Assembly: GCA_024405115.1 (NCBI GenBank)
Contig: JAKSPD010000013.1
Location: 1 to 41,560 of the forward strand
From: Lachnospiraceae bacterium
GTDB lineage: Bacteria; Bacillota; Clostridia; Lachnospirales; Lachnospiraceae
Direction of reading: 5' to 3'
Length of the DNA: 41,560 nucleotides
The notes below the pieces were generated by a model. That model was not told the DNA's origin, searched no databases, and saw nothing but the letters and a program-made list of their open reading frames with translations. Of this stretch, positions 1 through 8,359 are shown one piece after another (within the stretch, counting starts at the first letter, position 1; the number at the start of each line of letters is the position of its first letter). A program made the position numbers and the translations under genes.

Positions 1-57
1 TTAAACACATTTAATCACTATTATCAATGTTTATTGAAACTTAAGGTTCCTCCTTAT

Positions 58-1410
58 TTACTTAATCTCGTTCAGTATTTCCACGCCTTTTTCAATGATC
101 ATCTCAGCGGCACCGGCTCCATAACGGGAACTTCTTGCCTCATATCCGCCTTCAGTATATGAATCCATCATCGGGAAATATCCTTCCTTGGCGTTCGTGT
201 TAATGGTGGGCATAATAACTTTCCAGCCTTCTGCCTTCTTAAGTCCACGGCCCACGGCATTAAAAGGTTCTCCAGGTACTCCGAAGAATGCCACCCGTCC
301 AACAGCCAGCGCCGTAAGCGGCATTCTGAATGTCTCAGGCCCGTGCTCAAGTTTGAGCATGCGAAGCGCCTCTGCCACCCTGGTAGTAAGCTCCATTTCC
401 TTATAAGGAAGTTCAGCATCCCTGCCTTCATTATGAAGCTCTGCGATGTGCCTTGCTTCGGGAAGTTCTTCAGGCTTTGGCAAATTTGAAGGGATGGCAA
501 CCTCCCTCTTCAGGTACCTGATGGAGTCAGGGTCCTCATATTCTACCTTGTCGTAGACGGAAAGTACCGCACCTGCAACTACTCTGCCCATATGGCGCGC
601 ATGACCATATCCTCTTGCCACGCCGTCAAAATCGATGAACATGTCATTCATGTATCCGGGACCGGGGTGGACATTGACGTGGTTCACATCGCCCTGGGCG
701 CCGTTTAACATGATGCAGCGTGTGTTATCAATTGTCTTTTCAATTGTGCGCCTTACAAATCCGGGCCAGTCAGCAGAGATGAGCTCGCCTCCAACCGTGT
801 CGGGATGACATCCAAAATTAACTATCACTACACTTTCAGCACCTTCGCGGTCAAAGCGAACCACGCTTACTTCCTCGTCCGTGATTCCAACGGGGTGGTC
901 AATCATGGGGTTGTTGACGCCGGGATTAGTCTTTACTGATCCGTCCTTCATCACATACCGCCTGATGAAGGCGATGCCGGGTGCCTGACTTTTGGCAGTT
1001 CCCATTTTTGCAGGCTTCAGGTCAGAAAGGGCAAACTTTGCGGCATCCGTAATACGACCACACAGAAATGCACGGTATCTTATTATTTTTTCATCCTTCG
1101 TGTCCGGTTCAAAGAACGGCCCGGATGTATGTGTGTGAGTCACATGAATATAGACCGCCTCTCTTTCGAGACCGGTCTCCCTGCAGACGGAATCAATGAA
1201 GTATTCCATCGTATCCCTGTAAATTCCCACATGATCAATACTCATGAGGACAGCTTTTCTGTCCCCGATTGAAAAAGCCACGCAGTTGACCTCAAGGTCG
1301 TCAAGCACTCCTTTTACAAAACGGTCAATGAAATATCCTGAGATCAGGGTTCCTGTTTCGGGATTAATATTCACACGGCTGAAGCCGACAAACAACTGGT
1401 TTCTGTCCAT
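58..1410 (-). CDS. Neutral/alkaline ceramidase-fold hydrolase, cytoplasmic
   Basis: The 450-residue product resembles the N-terminal catalytic domain of neutral/alkaline (non-lysosomal) ceramidases. Three family signatures appear in order: HTHTSGPF, GCHPDTVGG and NGAQGDVN. In characterised ceramidases the first two supply zinc-binding histidines. No signal peptide is visible, so it should act inside the cell. Many bacterial members sit in sugar-uptake operons and are unlikely to act on ceramide; an amide or ester hydrolase acting on an imported glycan derivative is my inference. I chose the ATG at 1410 because the protein homologous to the family starts there; a longer in-frame extension runs into the preceding gene. 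It is the last visible gene of a minus-strand cluster, 14 nt after the 157-residue protein gene. Confidence 0.7.
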   Translation of the reverse strand: MDRNQLFVGFSRVNINPETGTLISGYFIDRFVKGVLDDLEVNCVAFSIGDRKAVLMSIDHVGIYRDTMEYFIDSVCRETGLEREAVYIHVTHTHTSGPFFEPDTKDEKIIRYRAFLCGRITDAAKFALSDLKPAKMGTAKSQAPGIAFIRRYVMKDGSVKTNPGVNNPMIDHPVGITDEEVSVVRFDREGAESVVIVNFGCHPDTVGGELISADWPGFVRRTIEKTIDNTRCIMLNGAQGDVNHVNVHPGPGYMNDMFIDFDGVARGYGHARHMGRVVAGAVLSVYDKVEYEDPDSIRYLKREVAIPSNLPKPEELPEARHIAELHNEGRDAELPYKEMELTTRVAEALRMLKLEHGPETFRMPLTALAVGRVAFFGVPGEPFNAVGRGLKKAEGWKVIMPTINTNAKEGYFPMMDSYTEGGYEARSSRYGAGAAEMIIEKGVEILNEIK

Positions 1411-1424
1411 TTGACCACACTCTT

Positions 1425-1898
1425 TCAGATTTTGTCCCAACCGGGTTTTGGCGCACCATTTTTGGTAAGGTAACGCACGCTCCTGCATTCAGCATGATCA
1501 ACTCCGCTGTCGTCACGCAGGACCTTGATTCCGTTGTCCTCGCAGGTCTTGGTGTAAAGCATTGCGCAGTGACCGCAGTAATCGTAGTAAGGCTCCATCC
1601 AGGTATACTCAAGAAGGTGCCCTTTAGACGGGCAGTGACGCATGTGGCTCATGATCTGCTCGTTGTCGCGGTCATAAACATACTTTACGTCACATGCCTC
1701 CTCTGAAAGTGAACGTGTCCAGTACTCCCAGGCTCCGTCAAGTCCTTTTTCCCTTACCAGGGGTTCAAGATTATTTCTTAAATATGTTTCCCCAAGCCAC
1801 AGCCAGTAACGCTCTACCGCATCATGGCCGCCGCCTTTTTTATCGATGTACTTGAAAAGTTCTGAGTACATGGGGATAAATTCTGTACATGATACCAT
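1425..1898 (-). CDS. 157-residue conserved protein of unknown function, copy B of a tandem pair
   Basis: I do not recognise a firm family. The protein is soluble, without signal peptide or membrane segments, rich in aromatic and acidic residues. It has a central HCPSKGHLLEYTWMEPYYDYC block and a C-terminal HAEC motif, giving several conserved Cys/His residues that could bind a metal or form an active site. It is roughly 85 percent identical over its full length to the neighbour at 1957-2430, with differences concentrated in the last 35 residues, so the pair arose by tandem duplication. The spacing of the late cysteines loosely recalls L-2-amino-thiazoline-4-carboxylic acid hydrolase-like proteins, but I cannot confirm this. 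It lies between the ABC transporter genes and the ceramidase-like gene on the same strand. Confidence 0.75.
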   Translation of the reverse strand: MVSCTEFIPMYSELFKYIDKKGGGHDAVERYWLWLGETYLRNNLEPLVREKGLDGAWEYWTRSLSEEACDVKYVYDRDNEQIMSHMRHCPSKGHLLEYTWMEPYYDYCGHCAMLYTKTCEDNGIKVLRDDSGVDHAECRSVRYLTKNGAPKPGWDKI

Positions 1899-1956
1899 TT
1901 TTATTCTCCCAAATTTTCCAATTATTAATTATATTCAGCCCCGATAATCCTGTGGT

Positions 1957-2430
1957 TCAGATATTGTCCCAGCCGGGCCTGGGGCCTCCGTTTTCCTTTT
2001 TGTACATGACACCCTTGCATTCGGCGTGATCTACTCCGGAATAATCATTCTCCCCATAGATTCCGTTATCCTCGAGCGTCTTCTTATAAAGCACCGCACA
2101 GTGTCCGCAGTAATCGTAGTAAGGCTCCATCCAGGTGTACTCGAGAAGGTGTCCCTTTGAAGGGCAGTGGCGCATATGGGATAAGATCTCCTCATGATCA
2201 CGGTCATACACGTACTTTATGTCACATGCCTCTTCTGAAAGCGAACGTGTCCAGTACTCCCAGGCTCCGTCCATTCCTTTTTCCCTTACCAGAGGCTCAA
2301 GGTTATGCCTTAAATATGTATCCCCAAGCCACAGCCAGTAACGCATGACGGCATCATGACCGCCGCCCTTTTTATCTATGTACTTGAAAAGCTCTGAGTA
2401 CATGGGTATGAATTCTGTACAGGATACCAT
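1957..2430 (-). CDS. 157-residue conserved protein of unknown function, copy A of a tandem pair
   Basis: Full-length paralogue of the 1425-1898 product, sharing the MVSCTEF start, the HCPSKGHLLEYTW block, the DYCGHC motif and the PGWD C-terminus. Compared with its twin it differs mainly after residue 120 (YGEND in place of KVLRD). An AGGAGG site lies 8 nt before the ATG, and the gene starts 14 nt after the stop of the upstream 157-residue gene, so the genes are probably co-transcribed. A gap of 58 nt separates the two copies. Function is unknown; conservation of Cys and His residues in both copies suggests both remain functional. Confidence 0.75.
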   Translation of the reverse strand: MVSCTEFIPMYSELFKYIDKKGGGHDAVMRYWLWLGDTYLRHNLEPLVREKGMDGAWEYWTRSLSEEACDIKYVYDRDHEEILSHMRHCPSKGHLLEYTWMEPYYDYCGHCAVLYKKTLEDNGIYGENDYSGVDHAECKGVMYKKENGGPRPGWDNI

Positions 2431-2444
2431 TTTGATACCTCCTC

Positions 2445-2918
2445 TTAGAATGCGCGCTTGAAATACTTATATTTGCAGGCACCGTCTTCCTCATTGTAGT
2501 ATTCCATTGAGAATCCGAGGTCGAGTTCATCGGCGATAGCCATGCCCACGGTACGGGTAAGCTCGATGTACCATTTTGAAGGAGTGTAGCCGCGGCTCTT
2601 CATGAATGTAACGCCGGGGCACTTGTCAATAGTGATCGTAAGTGAGTCATCGGTAAGTTCCGCATGGAATACCTCCGGCATCTTCTCCGCCTCGTAAAGC
2701 TTCTGCTGGTGGTCCATGAGCGCCTTCAGGCCTTCCTTTTTGTAAACTTCAAACATGGGGACATAGAATGCCTTTGTGAACTGGTAAAGGTATTCCCTTA
2801 CGCCGTTGTCACCGTACTTCTGTCCCACATACAGAAGTCCGTTGTCACCGGAAATGTGAAAATCCTTGTGAAGATATTCATTATCTTCCGCTTTGATGTC
2901 CATTACTAAATTTTCCAT
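2445..2918 (-). CDS. 157-residue protein of unknown function, divergent from the tandem pair
   Basis: Exactly the same length as the two downstream proteins but clearly different in sequence. It has an N-terminal acidic helix-rich half and a C-terminal half with KCPGVTFMKSRGYTPSKWY and a terminal GACKYKYF. The KCP motif in the middle and a late cysteine near the end give the same overall plan as its neighbours, so a distant common origin is possible but not shown. The start is supported by AAAAAGGAG 6 nt upstream. A 163-nt gap with two strong hairpins separates it from the permease gene, so it may be transcribed by read-through or from its own promoter. Confidence 0.7.
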   Translation of the reverse strand: MENLVMDIKAEDNEYLHKDFHISGDNGLLYVGQKYGDNGVREYLYQFTKAFYVPMFEVYKKEGLKALMDHQQKLYEAEKMPEVFHAELTDDSLTITIDKCPGVTFMKSRGYTPSKWYIELTRTVGMAIADELDLGFSMEYYNEEDGACKYKYFKRAF

Positions 2919-3018
2919 ATAATCTCCTTTTTGCTAATCCGTTTCCTACGTTTCCGGCTTAAGCTCCGCCAGTTACATAGTGGCGTTTTCATATTTATTC
3001 ATCCATTTGTTTTTAAAT

Positions 3019-3069
3019 GAGCCAGGGGCCGTTTCCCTGACTCACTTAATAACACTTTCCGAAAGTGTT
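3019..3069 (-). terminator. Twin hairpins after the permease gene
   Basis: Two stem-loops lie directly after the permease stop on the minus strand. The first met is AACACTTTC/GAAAGTGTT (3051-3069, perfect 9-bp stem with a minimal loop). The second is GAGTCAGGG/CCCTGGCTC (3019-3043, 9 bp with one wobble). Neither is followed by a strong U-tract, so they may reduce or punctuate transcription between the transporter and the downstream genes, or protect the mRNA 3' end, rather than stop it fully. Confidence 0.5.
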
Positions 3070-3081
3070 TTCAACCTATGA

Positions 3082-3927
3082 TTAACCCTTTACCGAACCT
3101 GCAGTAAGGCCGCCCATTACCTGCTTATGGAACAGGACGTACAGAAGAAGGATGGGGGCGATGAAAATTACGCAGGCGGCACAGGTAATTCCCCAGTCGA
3201 TCTTGAAACCTGATACGACTCTGAACTGCAGCATACCCATGGAAATCGTATTTTTTGACTTGGAGGAGATGAACATGAGTCCGTACATGTAATCTGACCA
3301 GTAGTCAATGAAAAGGAAGATTCCTGCGGAAACAAATGCGGGGCGTGTCAGCGGGATAATGATCTGACCGAACACTCTCGAATTGGAAGCACCATCAATC
3401 ATGGCGGCTTCCTCGAGTTCAAACGGTATCGACTTCAGGAAGCTGATCATGATGAAACAGCAGAACGGCATGGCTCTGGCCGCAAACAGGATGATGAGCA
3501 CGAACCTTGTGTTGAAAAGTCCCAGGAACCTTGCAAGGATGAACATGGGGGTAAGACCTACCATGCAGCTTGTAAGAAGTCCTATGAGCAGAAGGGTATG
3601 TACTGTTTTCTTTCCTTTAAATTCCTTTCTTGCGATGGCATAAGAAATCATCACTGAAAGAAGAAGTGACAGAAACAGTGCACATCCTACAATTATGATA
3701 GTGTTAAGGAAGTTCGAACCGAAGTTGCCTTTTGCCCATGCAGCCGAAAAGTTGGAGGCTATTGTTGCGCCCGGGTTTTTGGGAAGCGCCCACACGCCTG
3801 CATAGAATTCCTCGTTTGTCTTCGCAGAGGTAAGGAACATCATTGCGAACGGTATGATGATTAAGATGGTCCAGAGGATAAGGAACACTCTGGTGAGCCA
3901 TGTGCCTACACCGGCTTTGGTTTTCAT
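3082..3927 (-). CDS. Carbohydrate ABC transporter permease, MalG/LacG type (CUT1)
   Basis: Inner permease of a CUT1 family sugar importer, 281 residues with about six membrane segments. The ATPase-coupling EAA loop is readable as EEAAMIDGASNSRVFGQIIIP around residues 170-190. It follows the MalF-type permease with a 17-nt gap, and the start has a strong AAGGAAGGGGG ribosome site. Together with the neighbouring permease and lipoprotein it forms a complete importer except for the ATPase. CUT1 systems in Bacillota often share a distant MsmK-type ATPase, so its absence here is not odd. The sugar cannot be told from sequence. Confidence 0.93.
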   Translation of the reverse strand: MKTKAGVGTWLTRVFLILWTILIIIPFAMMFLTSAKTNEEFYAGVWALPKNPGATIASNFSAAWAKGNFGSNFLNTIIIVGCALFLSLLLSVMISYAIARKEFKGKKTVHTLLLIGLLTSCMVGLTPMFILARFLGLFNTRFVLIILFAARAMPFCCFIMISFLKSIPFELEEAAMIDGASNSRVFGQIIIPLTRPAFVSAGIFLFIDYWSDYMYGLMFISSKSKNTISMGMLQFRVVSGFKIDWGITCAACVIFIAPILLLYVLFHKQVMGGLTAGSVKG

Positions 3928-3944
3928 ATGTCTTACCCCCTTCC

Positions 3945-4844
3945 TTAATATTCGTACGACTCACGACGGAATACCTTGAGAATGATGAAGGCCATTCCGA
4001 GTGTGAGAAGAAGCATTATAGCGCCTACCGCCGATGCCTTGCCGTAATCCAGGTTCTCCGTGATCATTGAGAACATATATGATGACAGGATTTCGGAAGC
4101 GTTGTCAGGGCCACCGCGGGTAACGATGTAAACAACGTTGAATCCGAGCGTTACGGAAGACTCGATGAAGAACAGCATTGCCGTCGTGATAACGTCCCAT
4201 GTAAGAGGAACGGTTATGTAGAAGGTCTGCTGCACGTCTGATGCACCATCGATGTATGCCGCCTCGTATATATCCTGCGGGATATTTGAAACCGCCGCCA
4301 TGAAATATACGAGGTAGAATCCGAACTGTCTCCAGATCACGATCAGGAGAACAGACCACATTACTACCTTTGAACTTGCCAACCACTGAACGGGCTGAAG
4401 TCCGATTGCCGTAAGGAATGTGTTGAACACGCCAAATGACGGGTTGTACATTACCATCCAGAGGATGGCTATGATAAGCATGGGGACTGTTGAGGGGAAG
4501 AAGAAAAGGATCTTATAGAAGCTGCTCTCCTTCAATGCCCTGTTCCTTGTAAGTGCGATGGCAGAAATGAATGCCAGCGGGAAACAGAATACCACAGTAC
4601 CCAGGTATAATTTCAGATGATTGACGATTGCCTTTCTGAAGGCATGATCCGCGAAGATCTTTTTGTAATTATAAAGGCCCACCCACTTTACATTAAGCGA
4701 ATATCCCCCAAAGTCCGTGAAACCGAAAAACAGTCCTGCAAAACACGGAATCAGGAAAAAGATAAGATATACGAAAAGCGGAATGGCCACCATTGCCAGT
4801 ATGAAACGTTTATCATGCTGGGCTTTGGTCAGCGTTTTATTCAT
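3945..4844 (-). CDS. Carbohydrate ABC transporter permease, MalF/UgpA type (CUT1)
   Basis: 299-residue membrane protein with about six transmembrane segments. It carries the EAA coupling loop near residues 190-210 (YEAAYIDGASDVQQTFYITVP). It pairs with the MalG-type permease downstream to form the translocation channel. The start is set by GGAGG 7 nt upstream of the ATG. It follows the lipoprotein gene after a 108-nt gap that contains a strong hairpin, a common arrangement that lets the binding protein be made in excess over the permeases. ABC transporter of the CUT1 class; substrate unknown. Confidence 0.93.
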   Translation of the reverse strand: MNKTLTKAQHDKRFILAMVAIPLFVYLIFFLIPCFAGLFFGFTDFGGYSLNVKWVGLYNYKKIFADHAFRKAIVNHLKLYLGTVVFCFPLAFISAIALTRNRALKESSFYKILFFFPSTVPMLIIAILWMVMYNPSFGVFNTFLTAIGLQPVQWLASSKVVMWSVLLIVIWRQFGFYLVYFMAAVSNIPQDIYEAAYIDGASDVQQTFYITVPLTWDVITTAMLFFIESSVTLGFNVVYIVTRGGPDNASEILSSYMFSMITENLDYGKASAVGAIMLLLTLGMAFIILKVFRRESYEY

Positions 4845-4865
4845 ATTTACCTCCGTTTTTACCGC

Positions 4866-4931
4866 CAGTACTCATCGTACTGATAGAGGGTTTTTAATGG
4901 AAACAGGGGATGGCGGATAAACGCCATCCCC
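4866..4931 (-). promoter_or_regulatory. Intercistronic hairpins between lipoprotein and permease genes
   Basis: On the minus strand, right after the lipoprotein stop, a perfect 10-bp stem GGGGATGGCG/CGCCATCCCC (4906-4931, 6-nt loop) is followed by a smaller CAGTAC/GTACTG stem (4866-4882). No U-tract follows the main stem. Such structures at this position usually act as 3' stabilisers or partial terminators that raise binding-protein levels relative to permeases; that role here is inferred. Confidence 0.65.
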
Positions 4932-4952
4932 CTTTTAAAACTAATTTTCAGA

Positions 4953-6350
4953 TCAGCCCTTGAACTCGAATTTCTCGATTGCTGAATCTTCCTTGATGCC
5001 CTTGAAGAGGTCATAACCTCTCTGGATGAATTCATCCTCTGTAAGGTCTCCGCCCATGAATCCAACGATCATGTTGCCGATTTCCGGCGGAATCTCTGTG
5101 TACCATCCGCAGCACGGAGGATTGATTGTTGTGAAGTCTTCTGACTTTGTTGCTACGTCCTTAACTGAAGGAGCAAGGTACTCTGCGCAAAGGTCGCCGT
5201 ATCCGGGGATCTTAAATACGTTGGTATGGATTGCAGCGCCGCCCTTAAGTGAATCAGGATCAGAGAAGAGGAAGCGGTAGAATTCGCATACAAGGTCCAT
5301 GTTCTTTGTGTCAGGATGAACAAGTGAACCAAGTCCGCCAGCCTGCATGTACTTCTTTCCTGCCTCATCGCCGAATGAGTACGGAAGGAATTTAAGGCTC
5401 CAGCCGGGTGTCCATGCATCAGCCATTTCAGCCTCAAGCCATGAACCGCAGGGAAGGATTGCAAACTTATGGTCGATGAACTCGATCTGAGTCTCAGCGT
5501 TTCCAAGTCCGTTAGTGTCTGTGTCATAGTATCCGTTGTCACGGATCCAGGCCATCTTCTCAACTACTCTCTTCATTTCGGGTGACTTCCAAGCCTCGTA
5601 ATCAAGGTTCTGAAGCTTAACATAAAGATCATAGCTTGTTGAAGCTACCATCGGGAACCACCAGTAACGTGTGGGGTACTCATGTGACATAAGTCCGCAT
5701 GCGCCAAGTGCGTCAGCGCCGATAGCGTCACACTGCTTAGCCATCTCCTGGAAGCTTGTCCAGTCTGTGGGAACTGTGATTCCATTAGCCTGGAACCAAG
5801 CCTCATCATACCAGAGACCTTCCATGTAAAGCATATCTACCATTGCGTAGTAGTTGTCGCCCTTCTTGCCAGGGAAGAAAAGTCCGAGATCCATAAGATC
5901 GCCGAGTTTCTGCTTTCCATCAAGTGTGGGAACATCGAAAAGGCTGTTGATGGGATATGCGATTCCCTGATTGATTGCATCCATCCAGGGAAGGTCACCT
6001 GAGTTGCAGTTGTAGATATCGTATGGTTTTCCGTCAAGGATTGCTGTACGAAGAACATCTGCTGCACCAGCCGTGAACTCGTATTCGATCTCAAGGCCGG
6101 GGTAGAATGCCTTCATTCTCTCGATTGCTGGCTCATAATAGTTTCCGCCGCCGCCTACGGTCTGAAGGATACGAAGCTTTCTTCCTTCGTACTTCTTGCT
6201 GCCGGGCTGTGTCTCCCATGTGTAGTCTCCGATCTTAAAGCCTGCAGCTGTTGTGTCGGTCTTTCCACCGGTGCCGCCGCCTGAGTTTCCGCAGGCTGCA
6301 AGTGAAAGTACCATGGCTGCCGCCAAAAGCATTGCTATTAACTTTTTCAT
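4953..6350 (-). CDS. Extracellular sugar-binding lipoprotein of CUT1 ABC importer
   Basis: 465 residues. A lipoprotein signal peptide with lipobox LAAC (Cys20) is followed by a short Gly/Ser/Thr tether and a family 1 solute-binding fold. The mature part carries many Trp/Tyr residues typical of carbohydrate pockets. It is the first gene of the minus-strand transporter operon and delivers the ligand to the two permeases downstream. The start has AAGGAGGAG 7 nt upstream. Expression probably answers to the divergently encoded YesM/YesN-type pair, since direct repeats lie immediately upstream of its promoter. Substrate unknown; oligosaccharide is likely given the family. Confidence 0.93.
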   Translation of the reverse strand: MKKLIAMLLAAAMVLSLAACGNSGGGTGGKTDTTAAGFKIGDYTWETQPGSKKYEGRKLRILQTVGGGGNYYEPAIERMKAFYPGLEIEYEFTAGAADVLRTAILDGKPYDIYNCNSGDLPWMDAINQGIAYPINSLFDVPTLDGKQKLGDLMDLGLFFPGKKGDNYYAMVDMLYMEGLWYDEAWFQANGITVPTDWTSFQEMAKQCDAIGADALGACGLMSHEYPTRYWWFPMVASTSYDLYVKLQNLDYEAWKSPEMKRVVEKMAWIRDNGYYDTDTNGLGNAETQIEFIDHKFAILPCGSWLEAEMADAWTPGWSLKFLPYSFGDEAGKKYMQAGGLGSLVHPDTKNMDLVCEFYRFLFSDPDSLKGGAAIHTNVFKIPGYGDLCAEYLAPSVKDVATKSEDFTTINPPCCGWYTEIPPEIGNMIVGFMGGDLTEDEFIQRGYDLFKGIKEDSAIEKFEFKG

Positions 6351-6397
6351 GATTTCTCCTCCTTTAATAATACAGTTTCACCAAAACTGATACTTAA

Positions 6398-6426
6398 AGA
6401 ATAATTTTTTTGAGCATTTTGAACAA
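6398..6426 (-). promoter_or_regulatory. Predicted promoter of the sugar ABC operon
   Basis: Minus strand: -35 TTGTTC (6421-6426), 17-bp spacer, -10 TATTCT (6398-6403). The start of transcription would fall near 6391, about 40 nt before the ATG at 6350. The -10 is imperfect, consistent with a promoter that needs an activator. A CAGTTT/AAACTG inverted repeat (6373-6389) lies in the 5' UTR. Confidence 0.6.
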
Positions 6427-6460
6427 TCCCTATTTTTGATTTAATATTTCCCTATTTTTG
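6427..6460 (-). promoter_or_regulatory. Probable response-regulator operator: two identical 12-bp direct repeats
   Basis: The 12-mer TCCCTATTTTTG occurs twice on the plus strand, at 6427-6438 and 6449-6460, a 22-bp period equal to two helical turns. The promoter-proximal copy directly abuts the -35 hexamer of the ABC operon. Same-face direct repeats next to a -35 element are how AraC-type DNA-binding domains usually bind, and a YesN-type regulator with such a domain is encoded next door. Confidence 0.65.
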
Positions 6461-6513
6461 TCATATAGCATAAACAGATGGTTAATTTCCTTTCCTTTGT
6501 TTATAATGTTCAT

Positions 6514-8241
6514 ATGATTCAGAAACTTAAGGCCGCATTCAGCCGGCTGTCAATCAAAAAGAAGATGTACCTGGCAATAATTCCCGCTATCCTGCTTTTG
6601 GTGATAGCGTTCTTTGCCGTGTTCAGGGTAATGTTCGGGAAGCTTCGTGACAACGCAGTCCAGACAAACTATCAGCTCCTCTCCCTTATGGAAAAGGACA
6701 TTGAAAAGGAGATGGACATCGTCAGACGTTCCTCCTCTACGCTTGTCACAAACCAGTACGTAAAAAACTATGTTTCTTCCAATGCCACCGATTTTGACAA
6801 GCAGGCCCTAATGGGAAAGGCTAAGGATATCGGGTTATCTTCAGTACTGAACAGCTACATGGTCGTAAAAAGTCCTGTTGATTACGTATATGCAAACTTC
6901 GGACGTTCCATTCCCTCATATGATAAACAGCTCCTTGCAACCTTCGTATGCAGCAACATTGAGGACCTAAGGGGTCCGTTTGTTCTTCACAGGACCGGCT
7001 CCTCCATGCTTTATACCCTGGTGCCTCTCGCCGATGACGCTTATATCCACACCGATATCATAGCCGGTGGTGTCCTGGTCGTGGGAAGTTCGACGACCTT
7101 CCTGTCAAACGTGGTAGTAAACTACAGCTCCGGACAGGAAGTCCTCATATATGACGGTTTCGGAAACTGCATATATGGCGATGTCGCTAAAAGTTCCCTC
7201 CCAAAGATGGATTCCGGCGAATTTTCTTCCTATACCGATGACAAGTCCGGTATCCTTTACATGAGCCATCACCTTTCAGACCTTAACTGGGACATAGTCG
7301 TCCGTGAGCCGCTTTCAGTCATAACGGATGAGCTCCGTAATTATGAACTCCTTTTCTGCCTGGCTGCAGTTGTGGCCGTGGCCCTGGCCTTCATAACCAT
7401 ATCCCTCGTCTCCTCTTTCACAACCAGACGCCTTACTGAAATGACCAATGTCCTAAGCAACATAAAGGACGGTGACATTGACTGCCGTTACCCTGTTGTA
7501 TACCAGGATGAGATAAGCGAGATAGGAAGCGAGTTCAACAAGATGTTCGACGAGATCCAGACCTACCACATCGCGGCGTCAAAGCAGGCGCTCCGTCAGA
7601 GGGAAGCGGAACTCCATGCGCTCCAGAGCCAGATTAACCCGCACTTTTTATACAACTCCCTCGACTGCATACGTTCAGCCGCACTTGTTTCCAATGACAA
7701 CGTGGCTGCAGACCAGATCCAGATTCTGGCGAACATGTTCCGCTACACCGTGGGAAATAAGGGCGGTGTGACACCGGTTCCCGTCAGTGCGGAGATAGGC
7801 CACGTGAACGATTACCTGGCCATGCTCAAATACCGTTTCGGGGAAAGGTTCCTGTTTGACGTTAGTATAGGTGAAGAACTCGGGAAACTTAAAACACCCA
7901 AGCTCATCCTGCAGCCCGTTGTTGAGAACAGCTTCGCGCATGGCATAAGAAATATGAGCGAGGGCGGAAAAATCAGTGTTTCGGGCGAGATTTCAGAAAA
8001 AGAAAATGCCGTCATCTTTACAGTTACTGATAACGGCCAGGGCATGAGCGAGGACAGGCTCTCCTATCTGAAGGAGCAGCTTTCAGCAAACCCGGTTGCC
8101 GGAAAAGACACGCCGTTCATGGGACTTGTAAACACGAATGACAGAATAAGGATTGCCTTTGGAACAGATTATGGTATTTCCATTGAAAGCCGTGAAGGCG
8201 AGGGAACTGTCGTAAAGATAAAGATTCCCATCATTAAATAA
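6514..8241 (+). CDS. YesM-type sensor histidine kinase
   Basis: 575-residue membrane kinase. There is an N-terminal membrane segment (about residues 20-45), an extracytoplasmic sensor domain to about 275, a second membrane segment, a HAMP linker, then a His_kinase domain with the phospho-acceptor motif QINPHFLYN and an ATPase domain with an N-box (VVENSFAHGI) and DNGQGM. It should phosphorylate the YesN-type regulator encoded downstream, sensing extracellular sugar or the loaded binding protein. I prefer the ATG at 6514, just before the basic juxtamembrane segment; an in-frame ATG at 6478 is possible. Neither has a recognisable ribosome site, while TATAAT lies 6 nt before 6514. It is divergent from the ABC operon. 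Confidence 0.9.
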   Translation: MIQKLKAAFSRLSIKKKMYLAIIPAILLLVIAFFAVFRVMFGKLRDNAVQTNYQLLSLMEKDIEKEMDIVRRSSSTLVTNQYVKNYVSSNATDFDKQALMGKAKDIGLSSVLNSYMVVKSPVDYVYANFGRSIPSYDKQLLATFVCSNIEDLRGPFVLHRTGSSMLYTLVPLADDAYIHTDIIAGGVLVVGSSTTFLSNVVVNYSSGQEVLIYDGFGNCIYGDVAKSSLPKMDSGEFSSYTDDKSGILYMSHHLSDLNWDIVVREPLSVITDELRNYELLFCLAAVVAVALAFITISLVSSFTTRRLTEMTNVLSNIKDGDIDCRYPVVYQDEISEIGSEFNKMFDEIQTYHIAASKQALRQREAELHALQSQINPHFLYNSLDCIRSAALVSNDNVAADQIQILANMFRYTVGNKGGVTPVPVSAEIGHVNDYLAMLKYRFGERFLFDVSIGEELGKLKTPKLILQPVVENSFAHGIRNMSEGGKISVSGEISEKENAVIFTVTDNGQGMSEDRLSYLKEQLSANPVAGKDTPFMGLVNTNDRIRIAFGTDYGISIESREGEGTVVKIKIPIIK

Positions 8242-8359
8242 GATAATTCAGGTCTGCACTTCACGCATTCCGTTTTTAAGGGAAAGACCGCTGAAACCGG
8301 CTAAATCCGGCCAGATGAAGTTAACCGTGAATATGGCAGATATCTTGGAGGAACATATA

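Noticed and set aside
1-57. Possible next gene start after the ceramidase-like gene
   Set aside because: An AGGAGG is visible on the minus strand just after its stop, and an ATG at 8-10, but the spacing is far too long and too few codons remain in the window to judge.
1425-2918. Assignment of the 157-residue proteins to L-2-amino-thiazoline-4-carboxylic acid hydrolase
   Set aside because: Only the late cysteine pattern is reminiscent; key motifs could not be matched by eye, so I left them as unknown.
6373-6389. Inverted repeat considered as a CcpA cre site
   Set aside because: CAGTTT/AAACTG lacks the central CG and conserved cre positions; it is more likely a small UTR hairpin.
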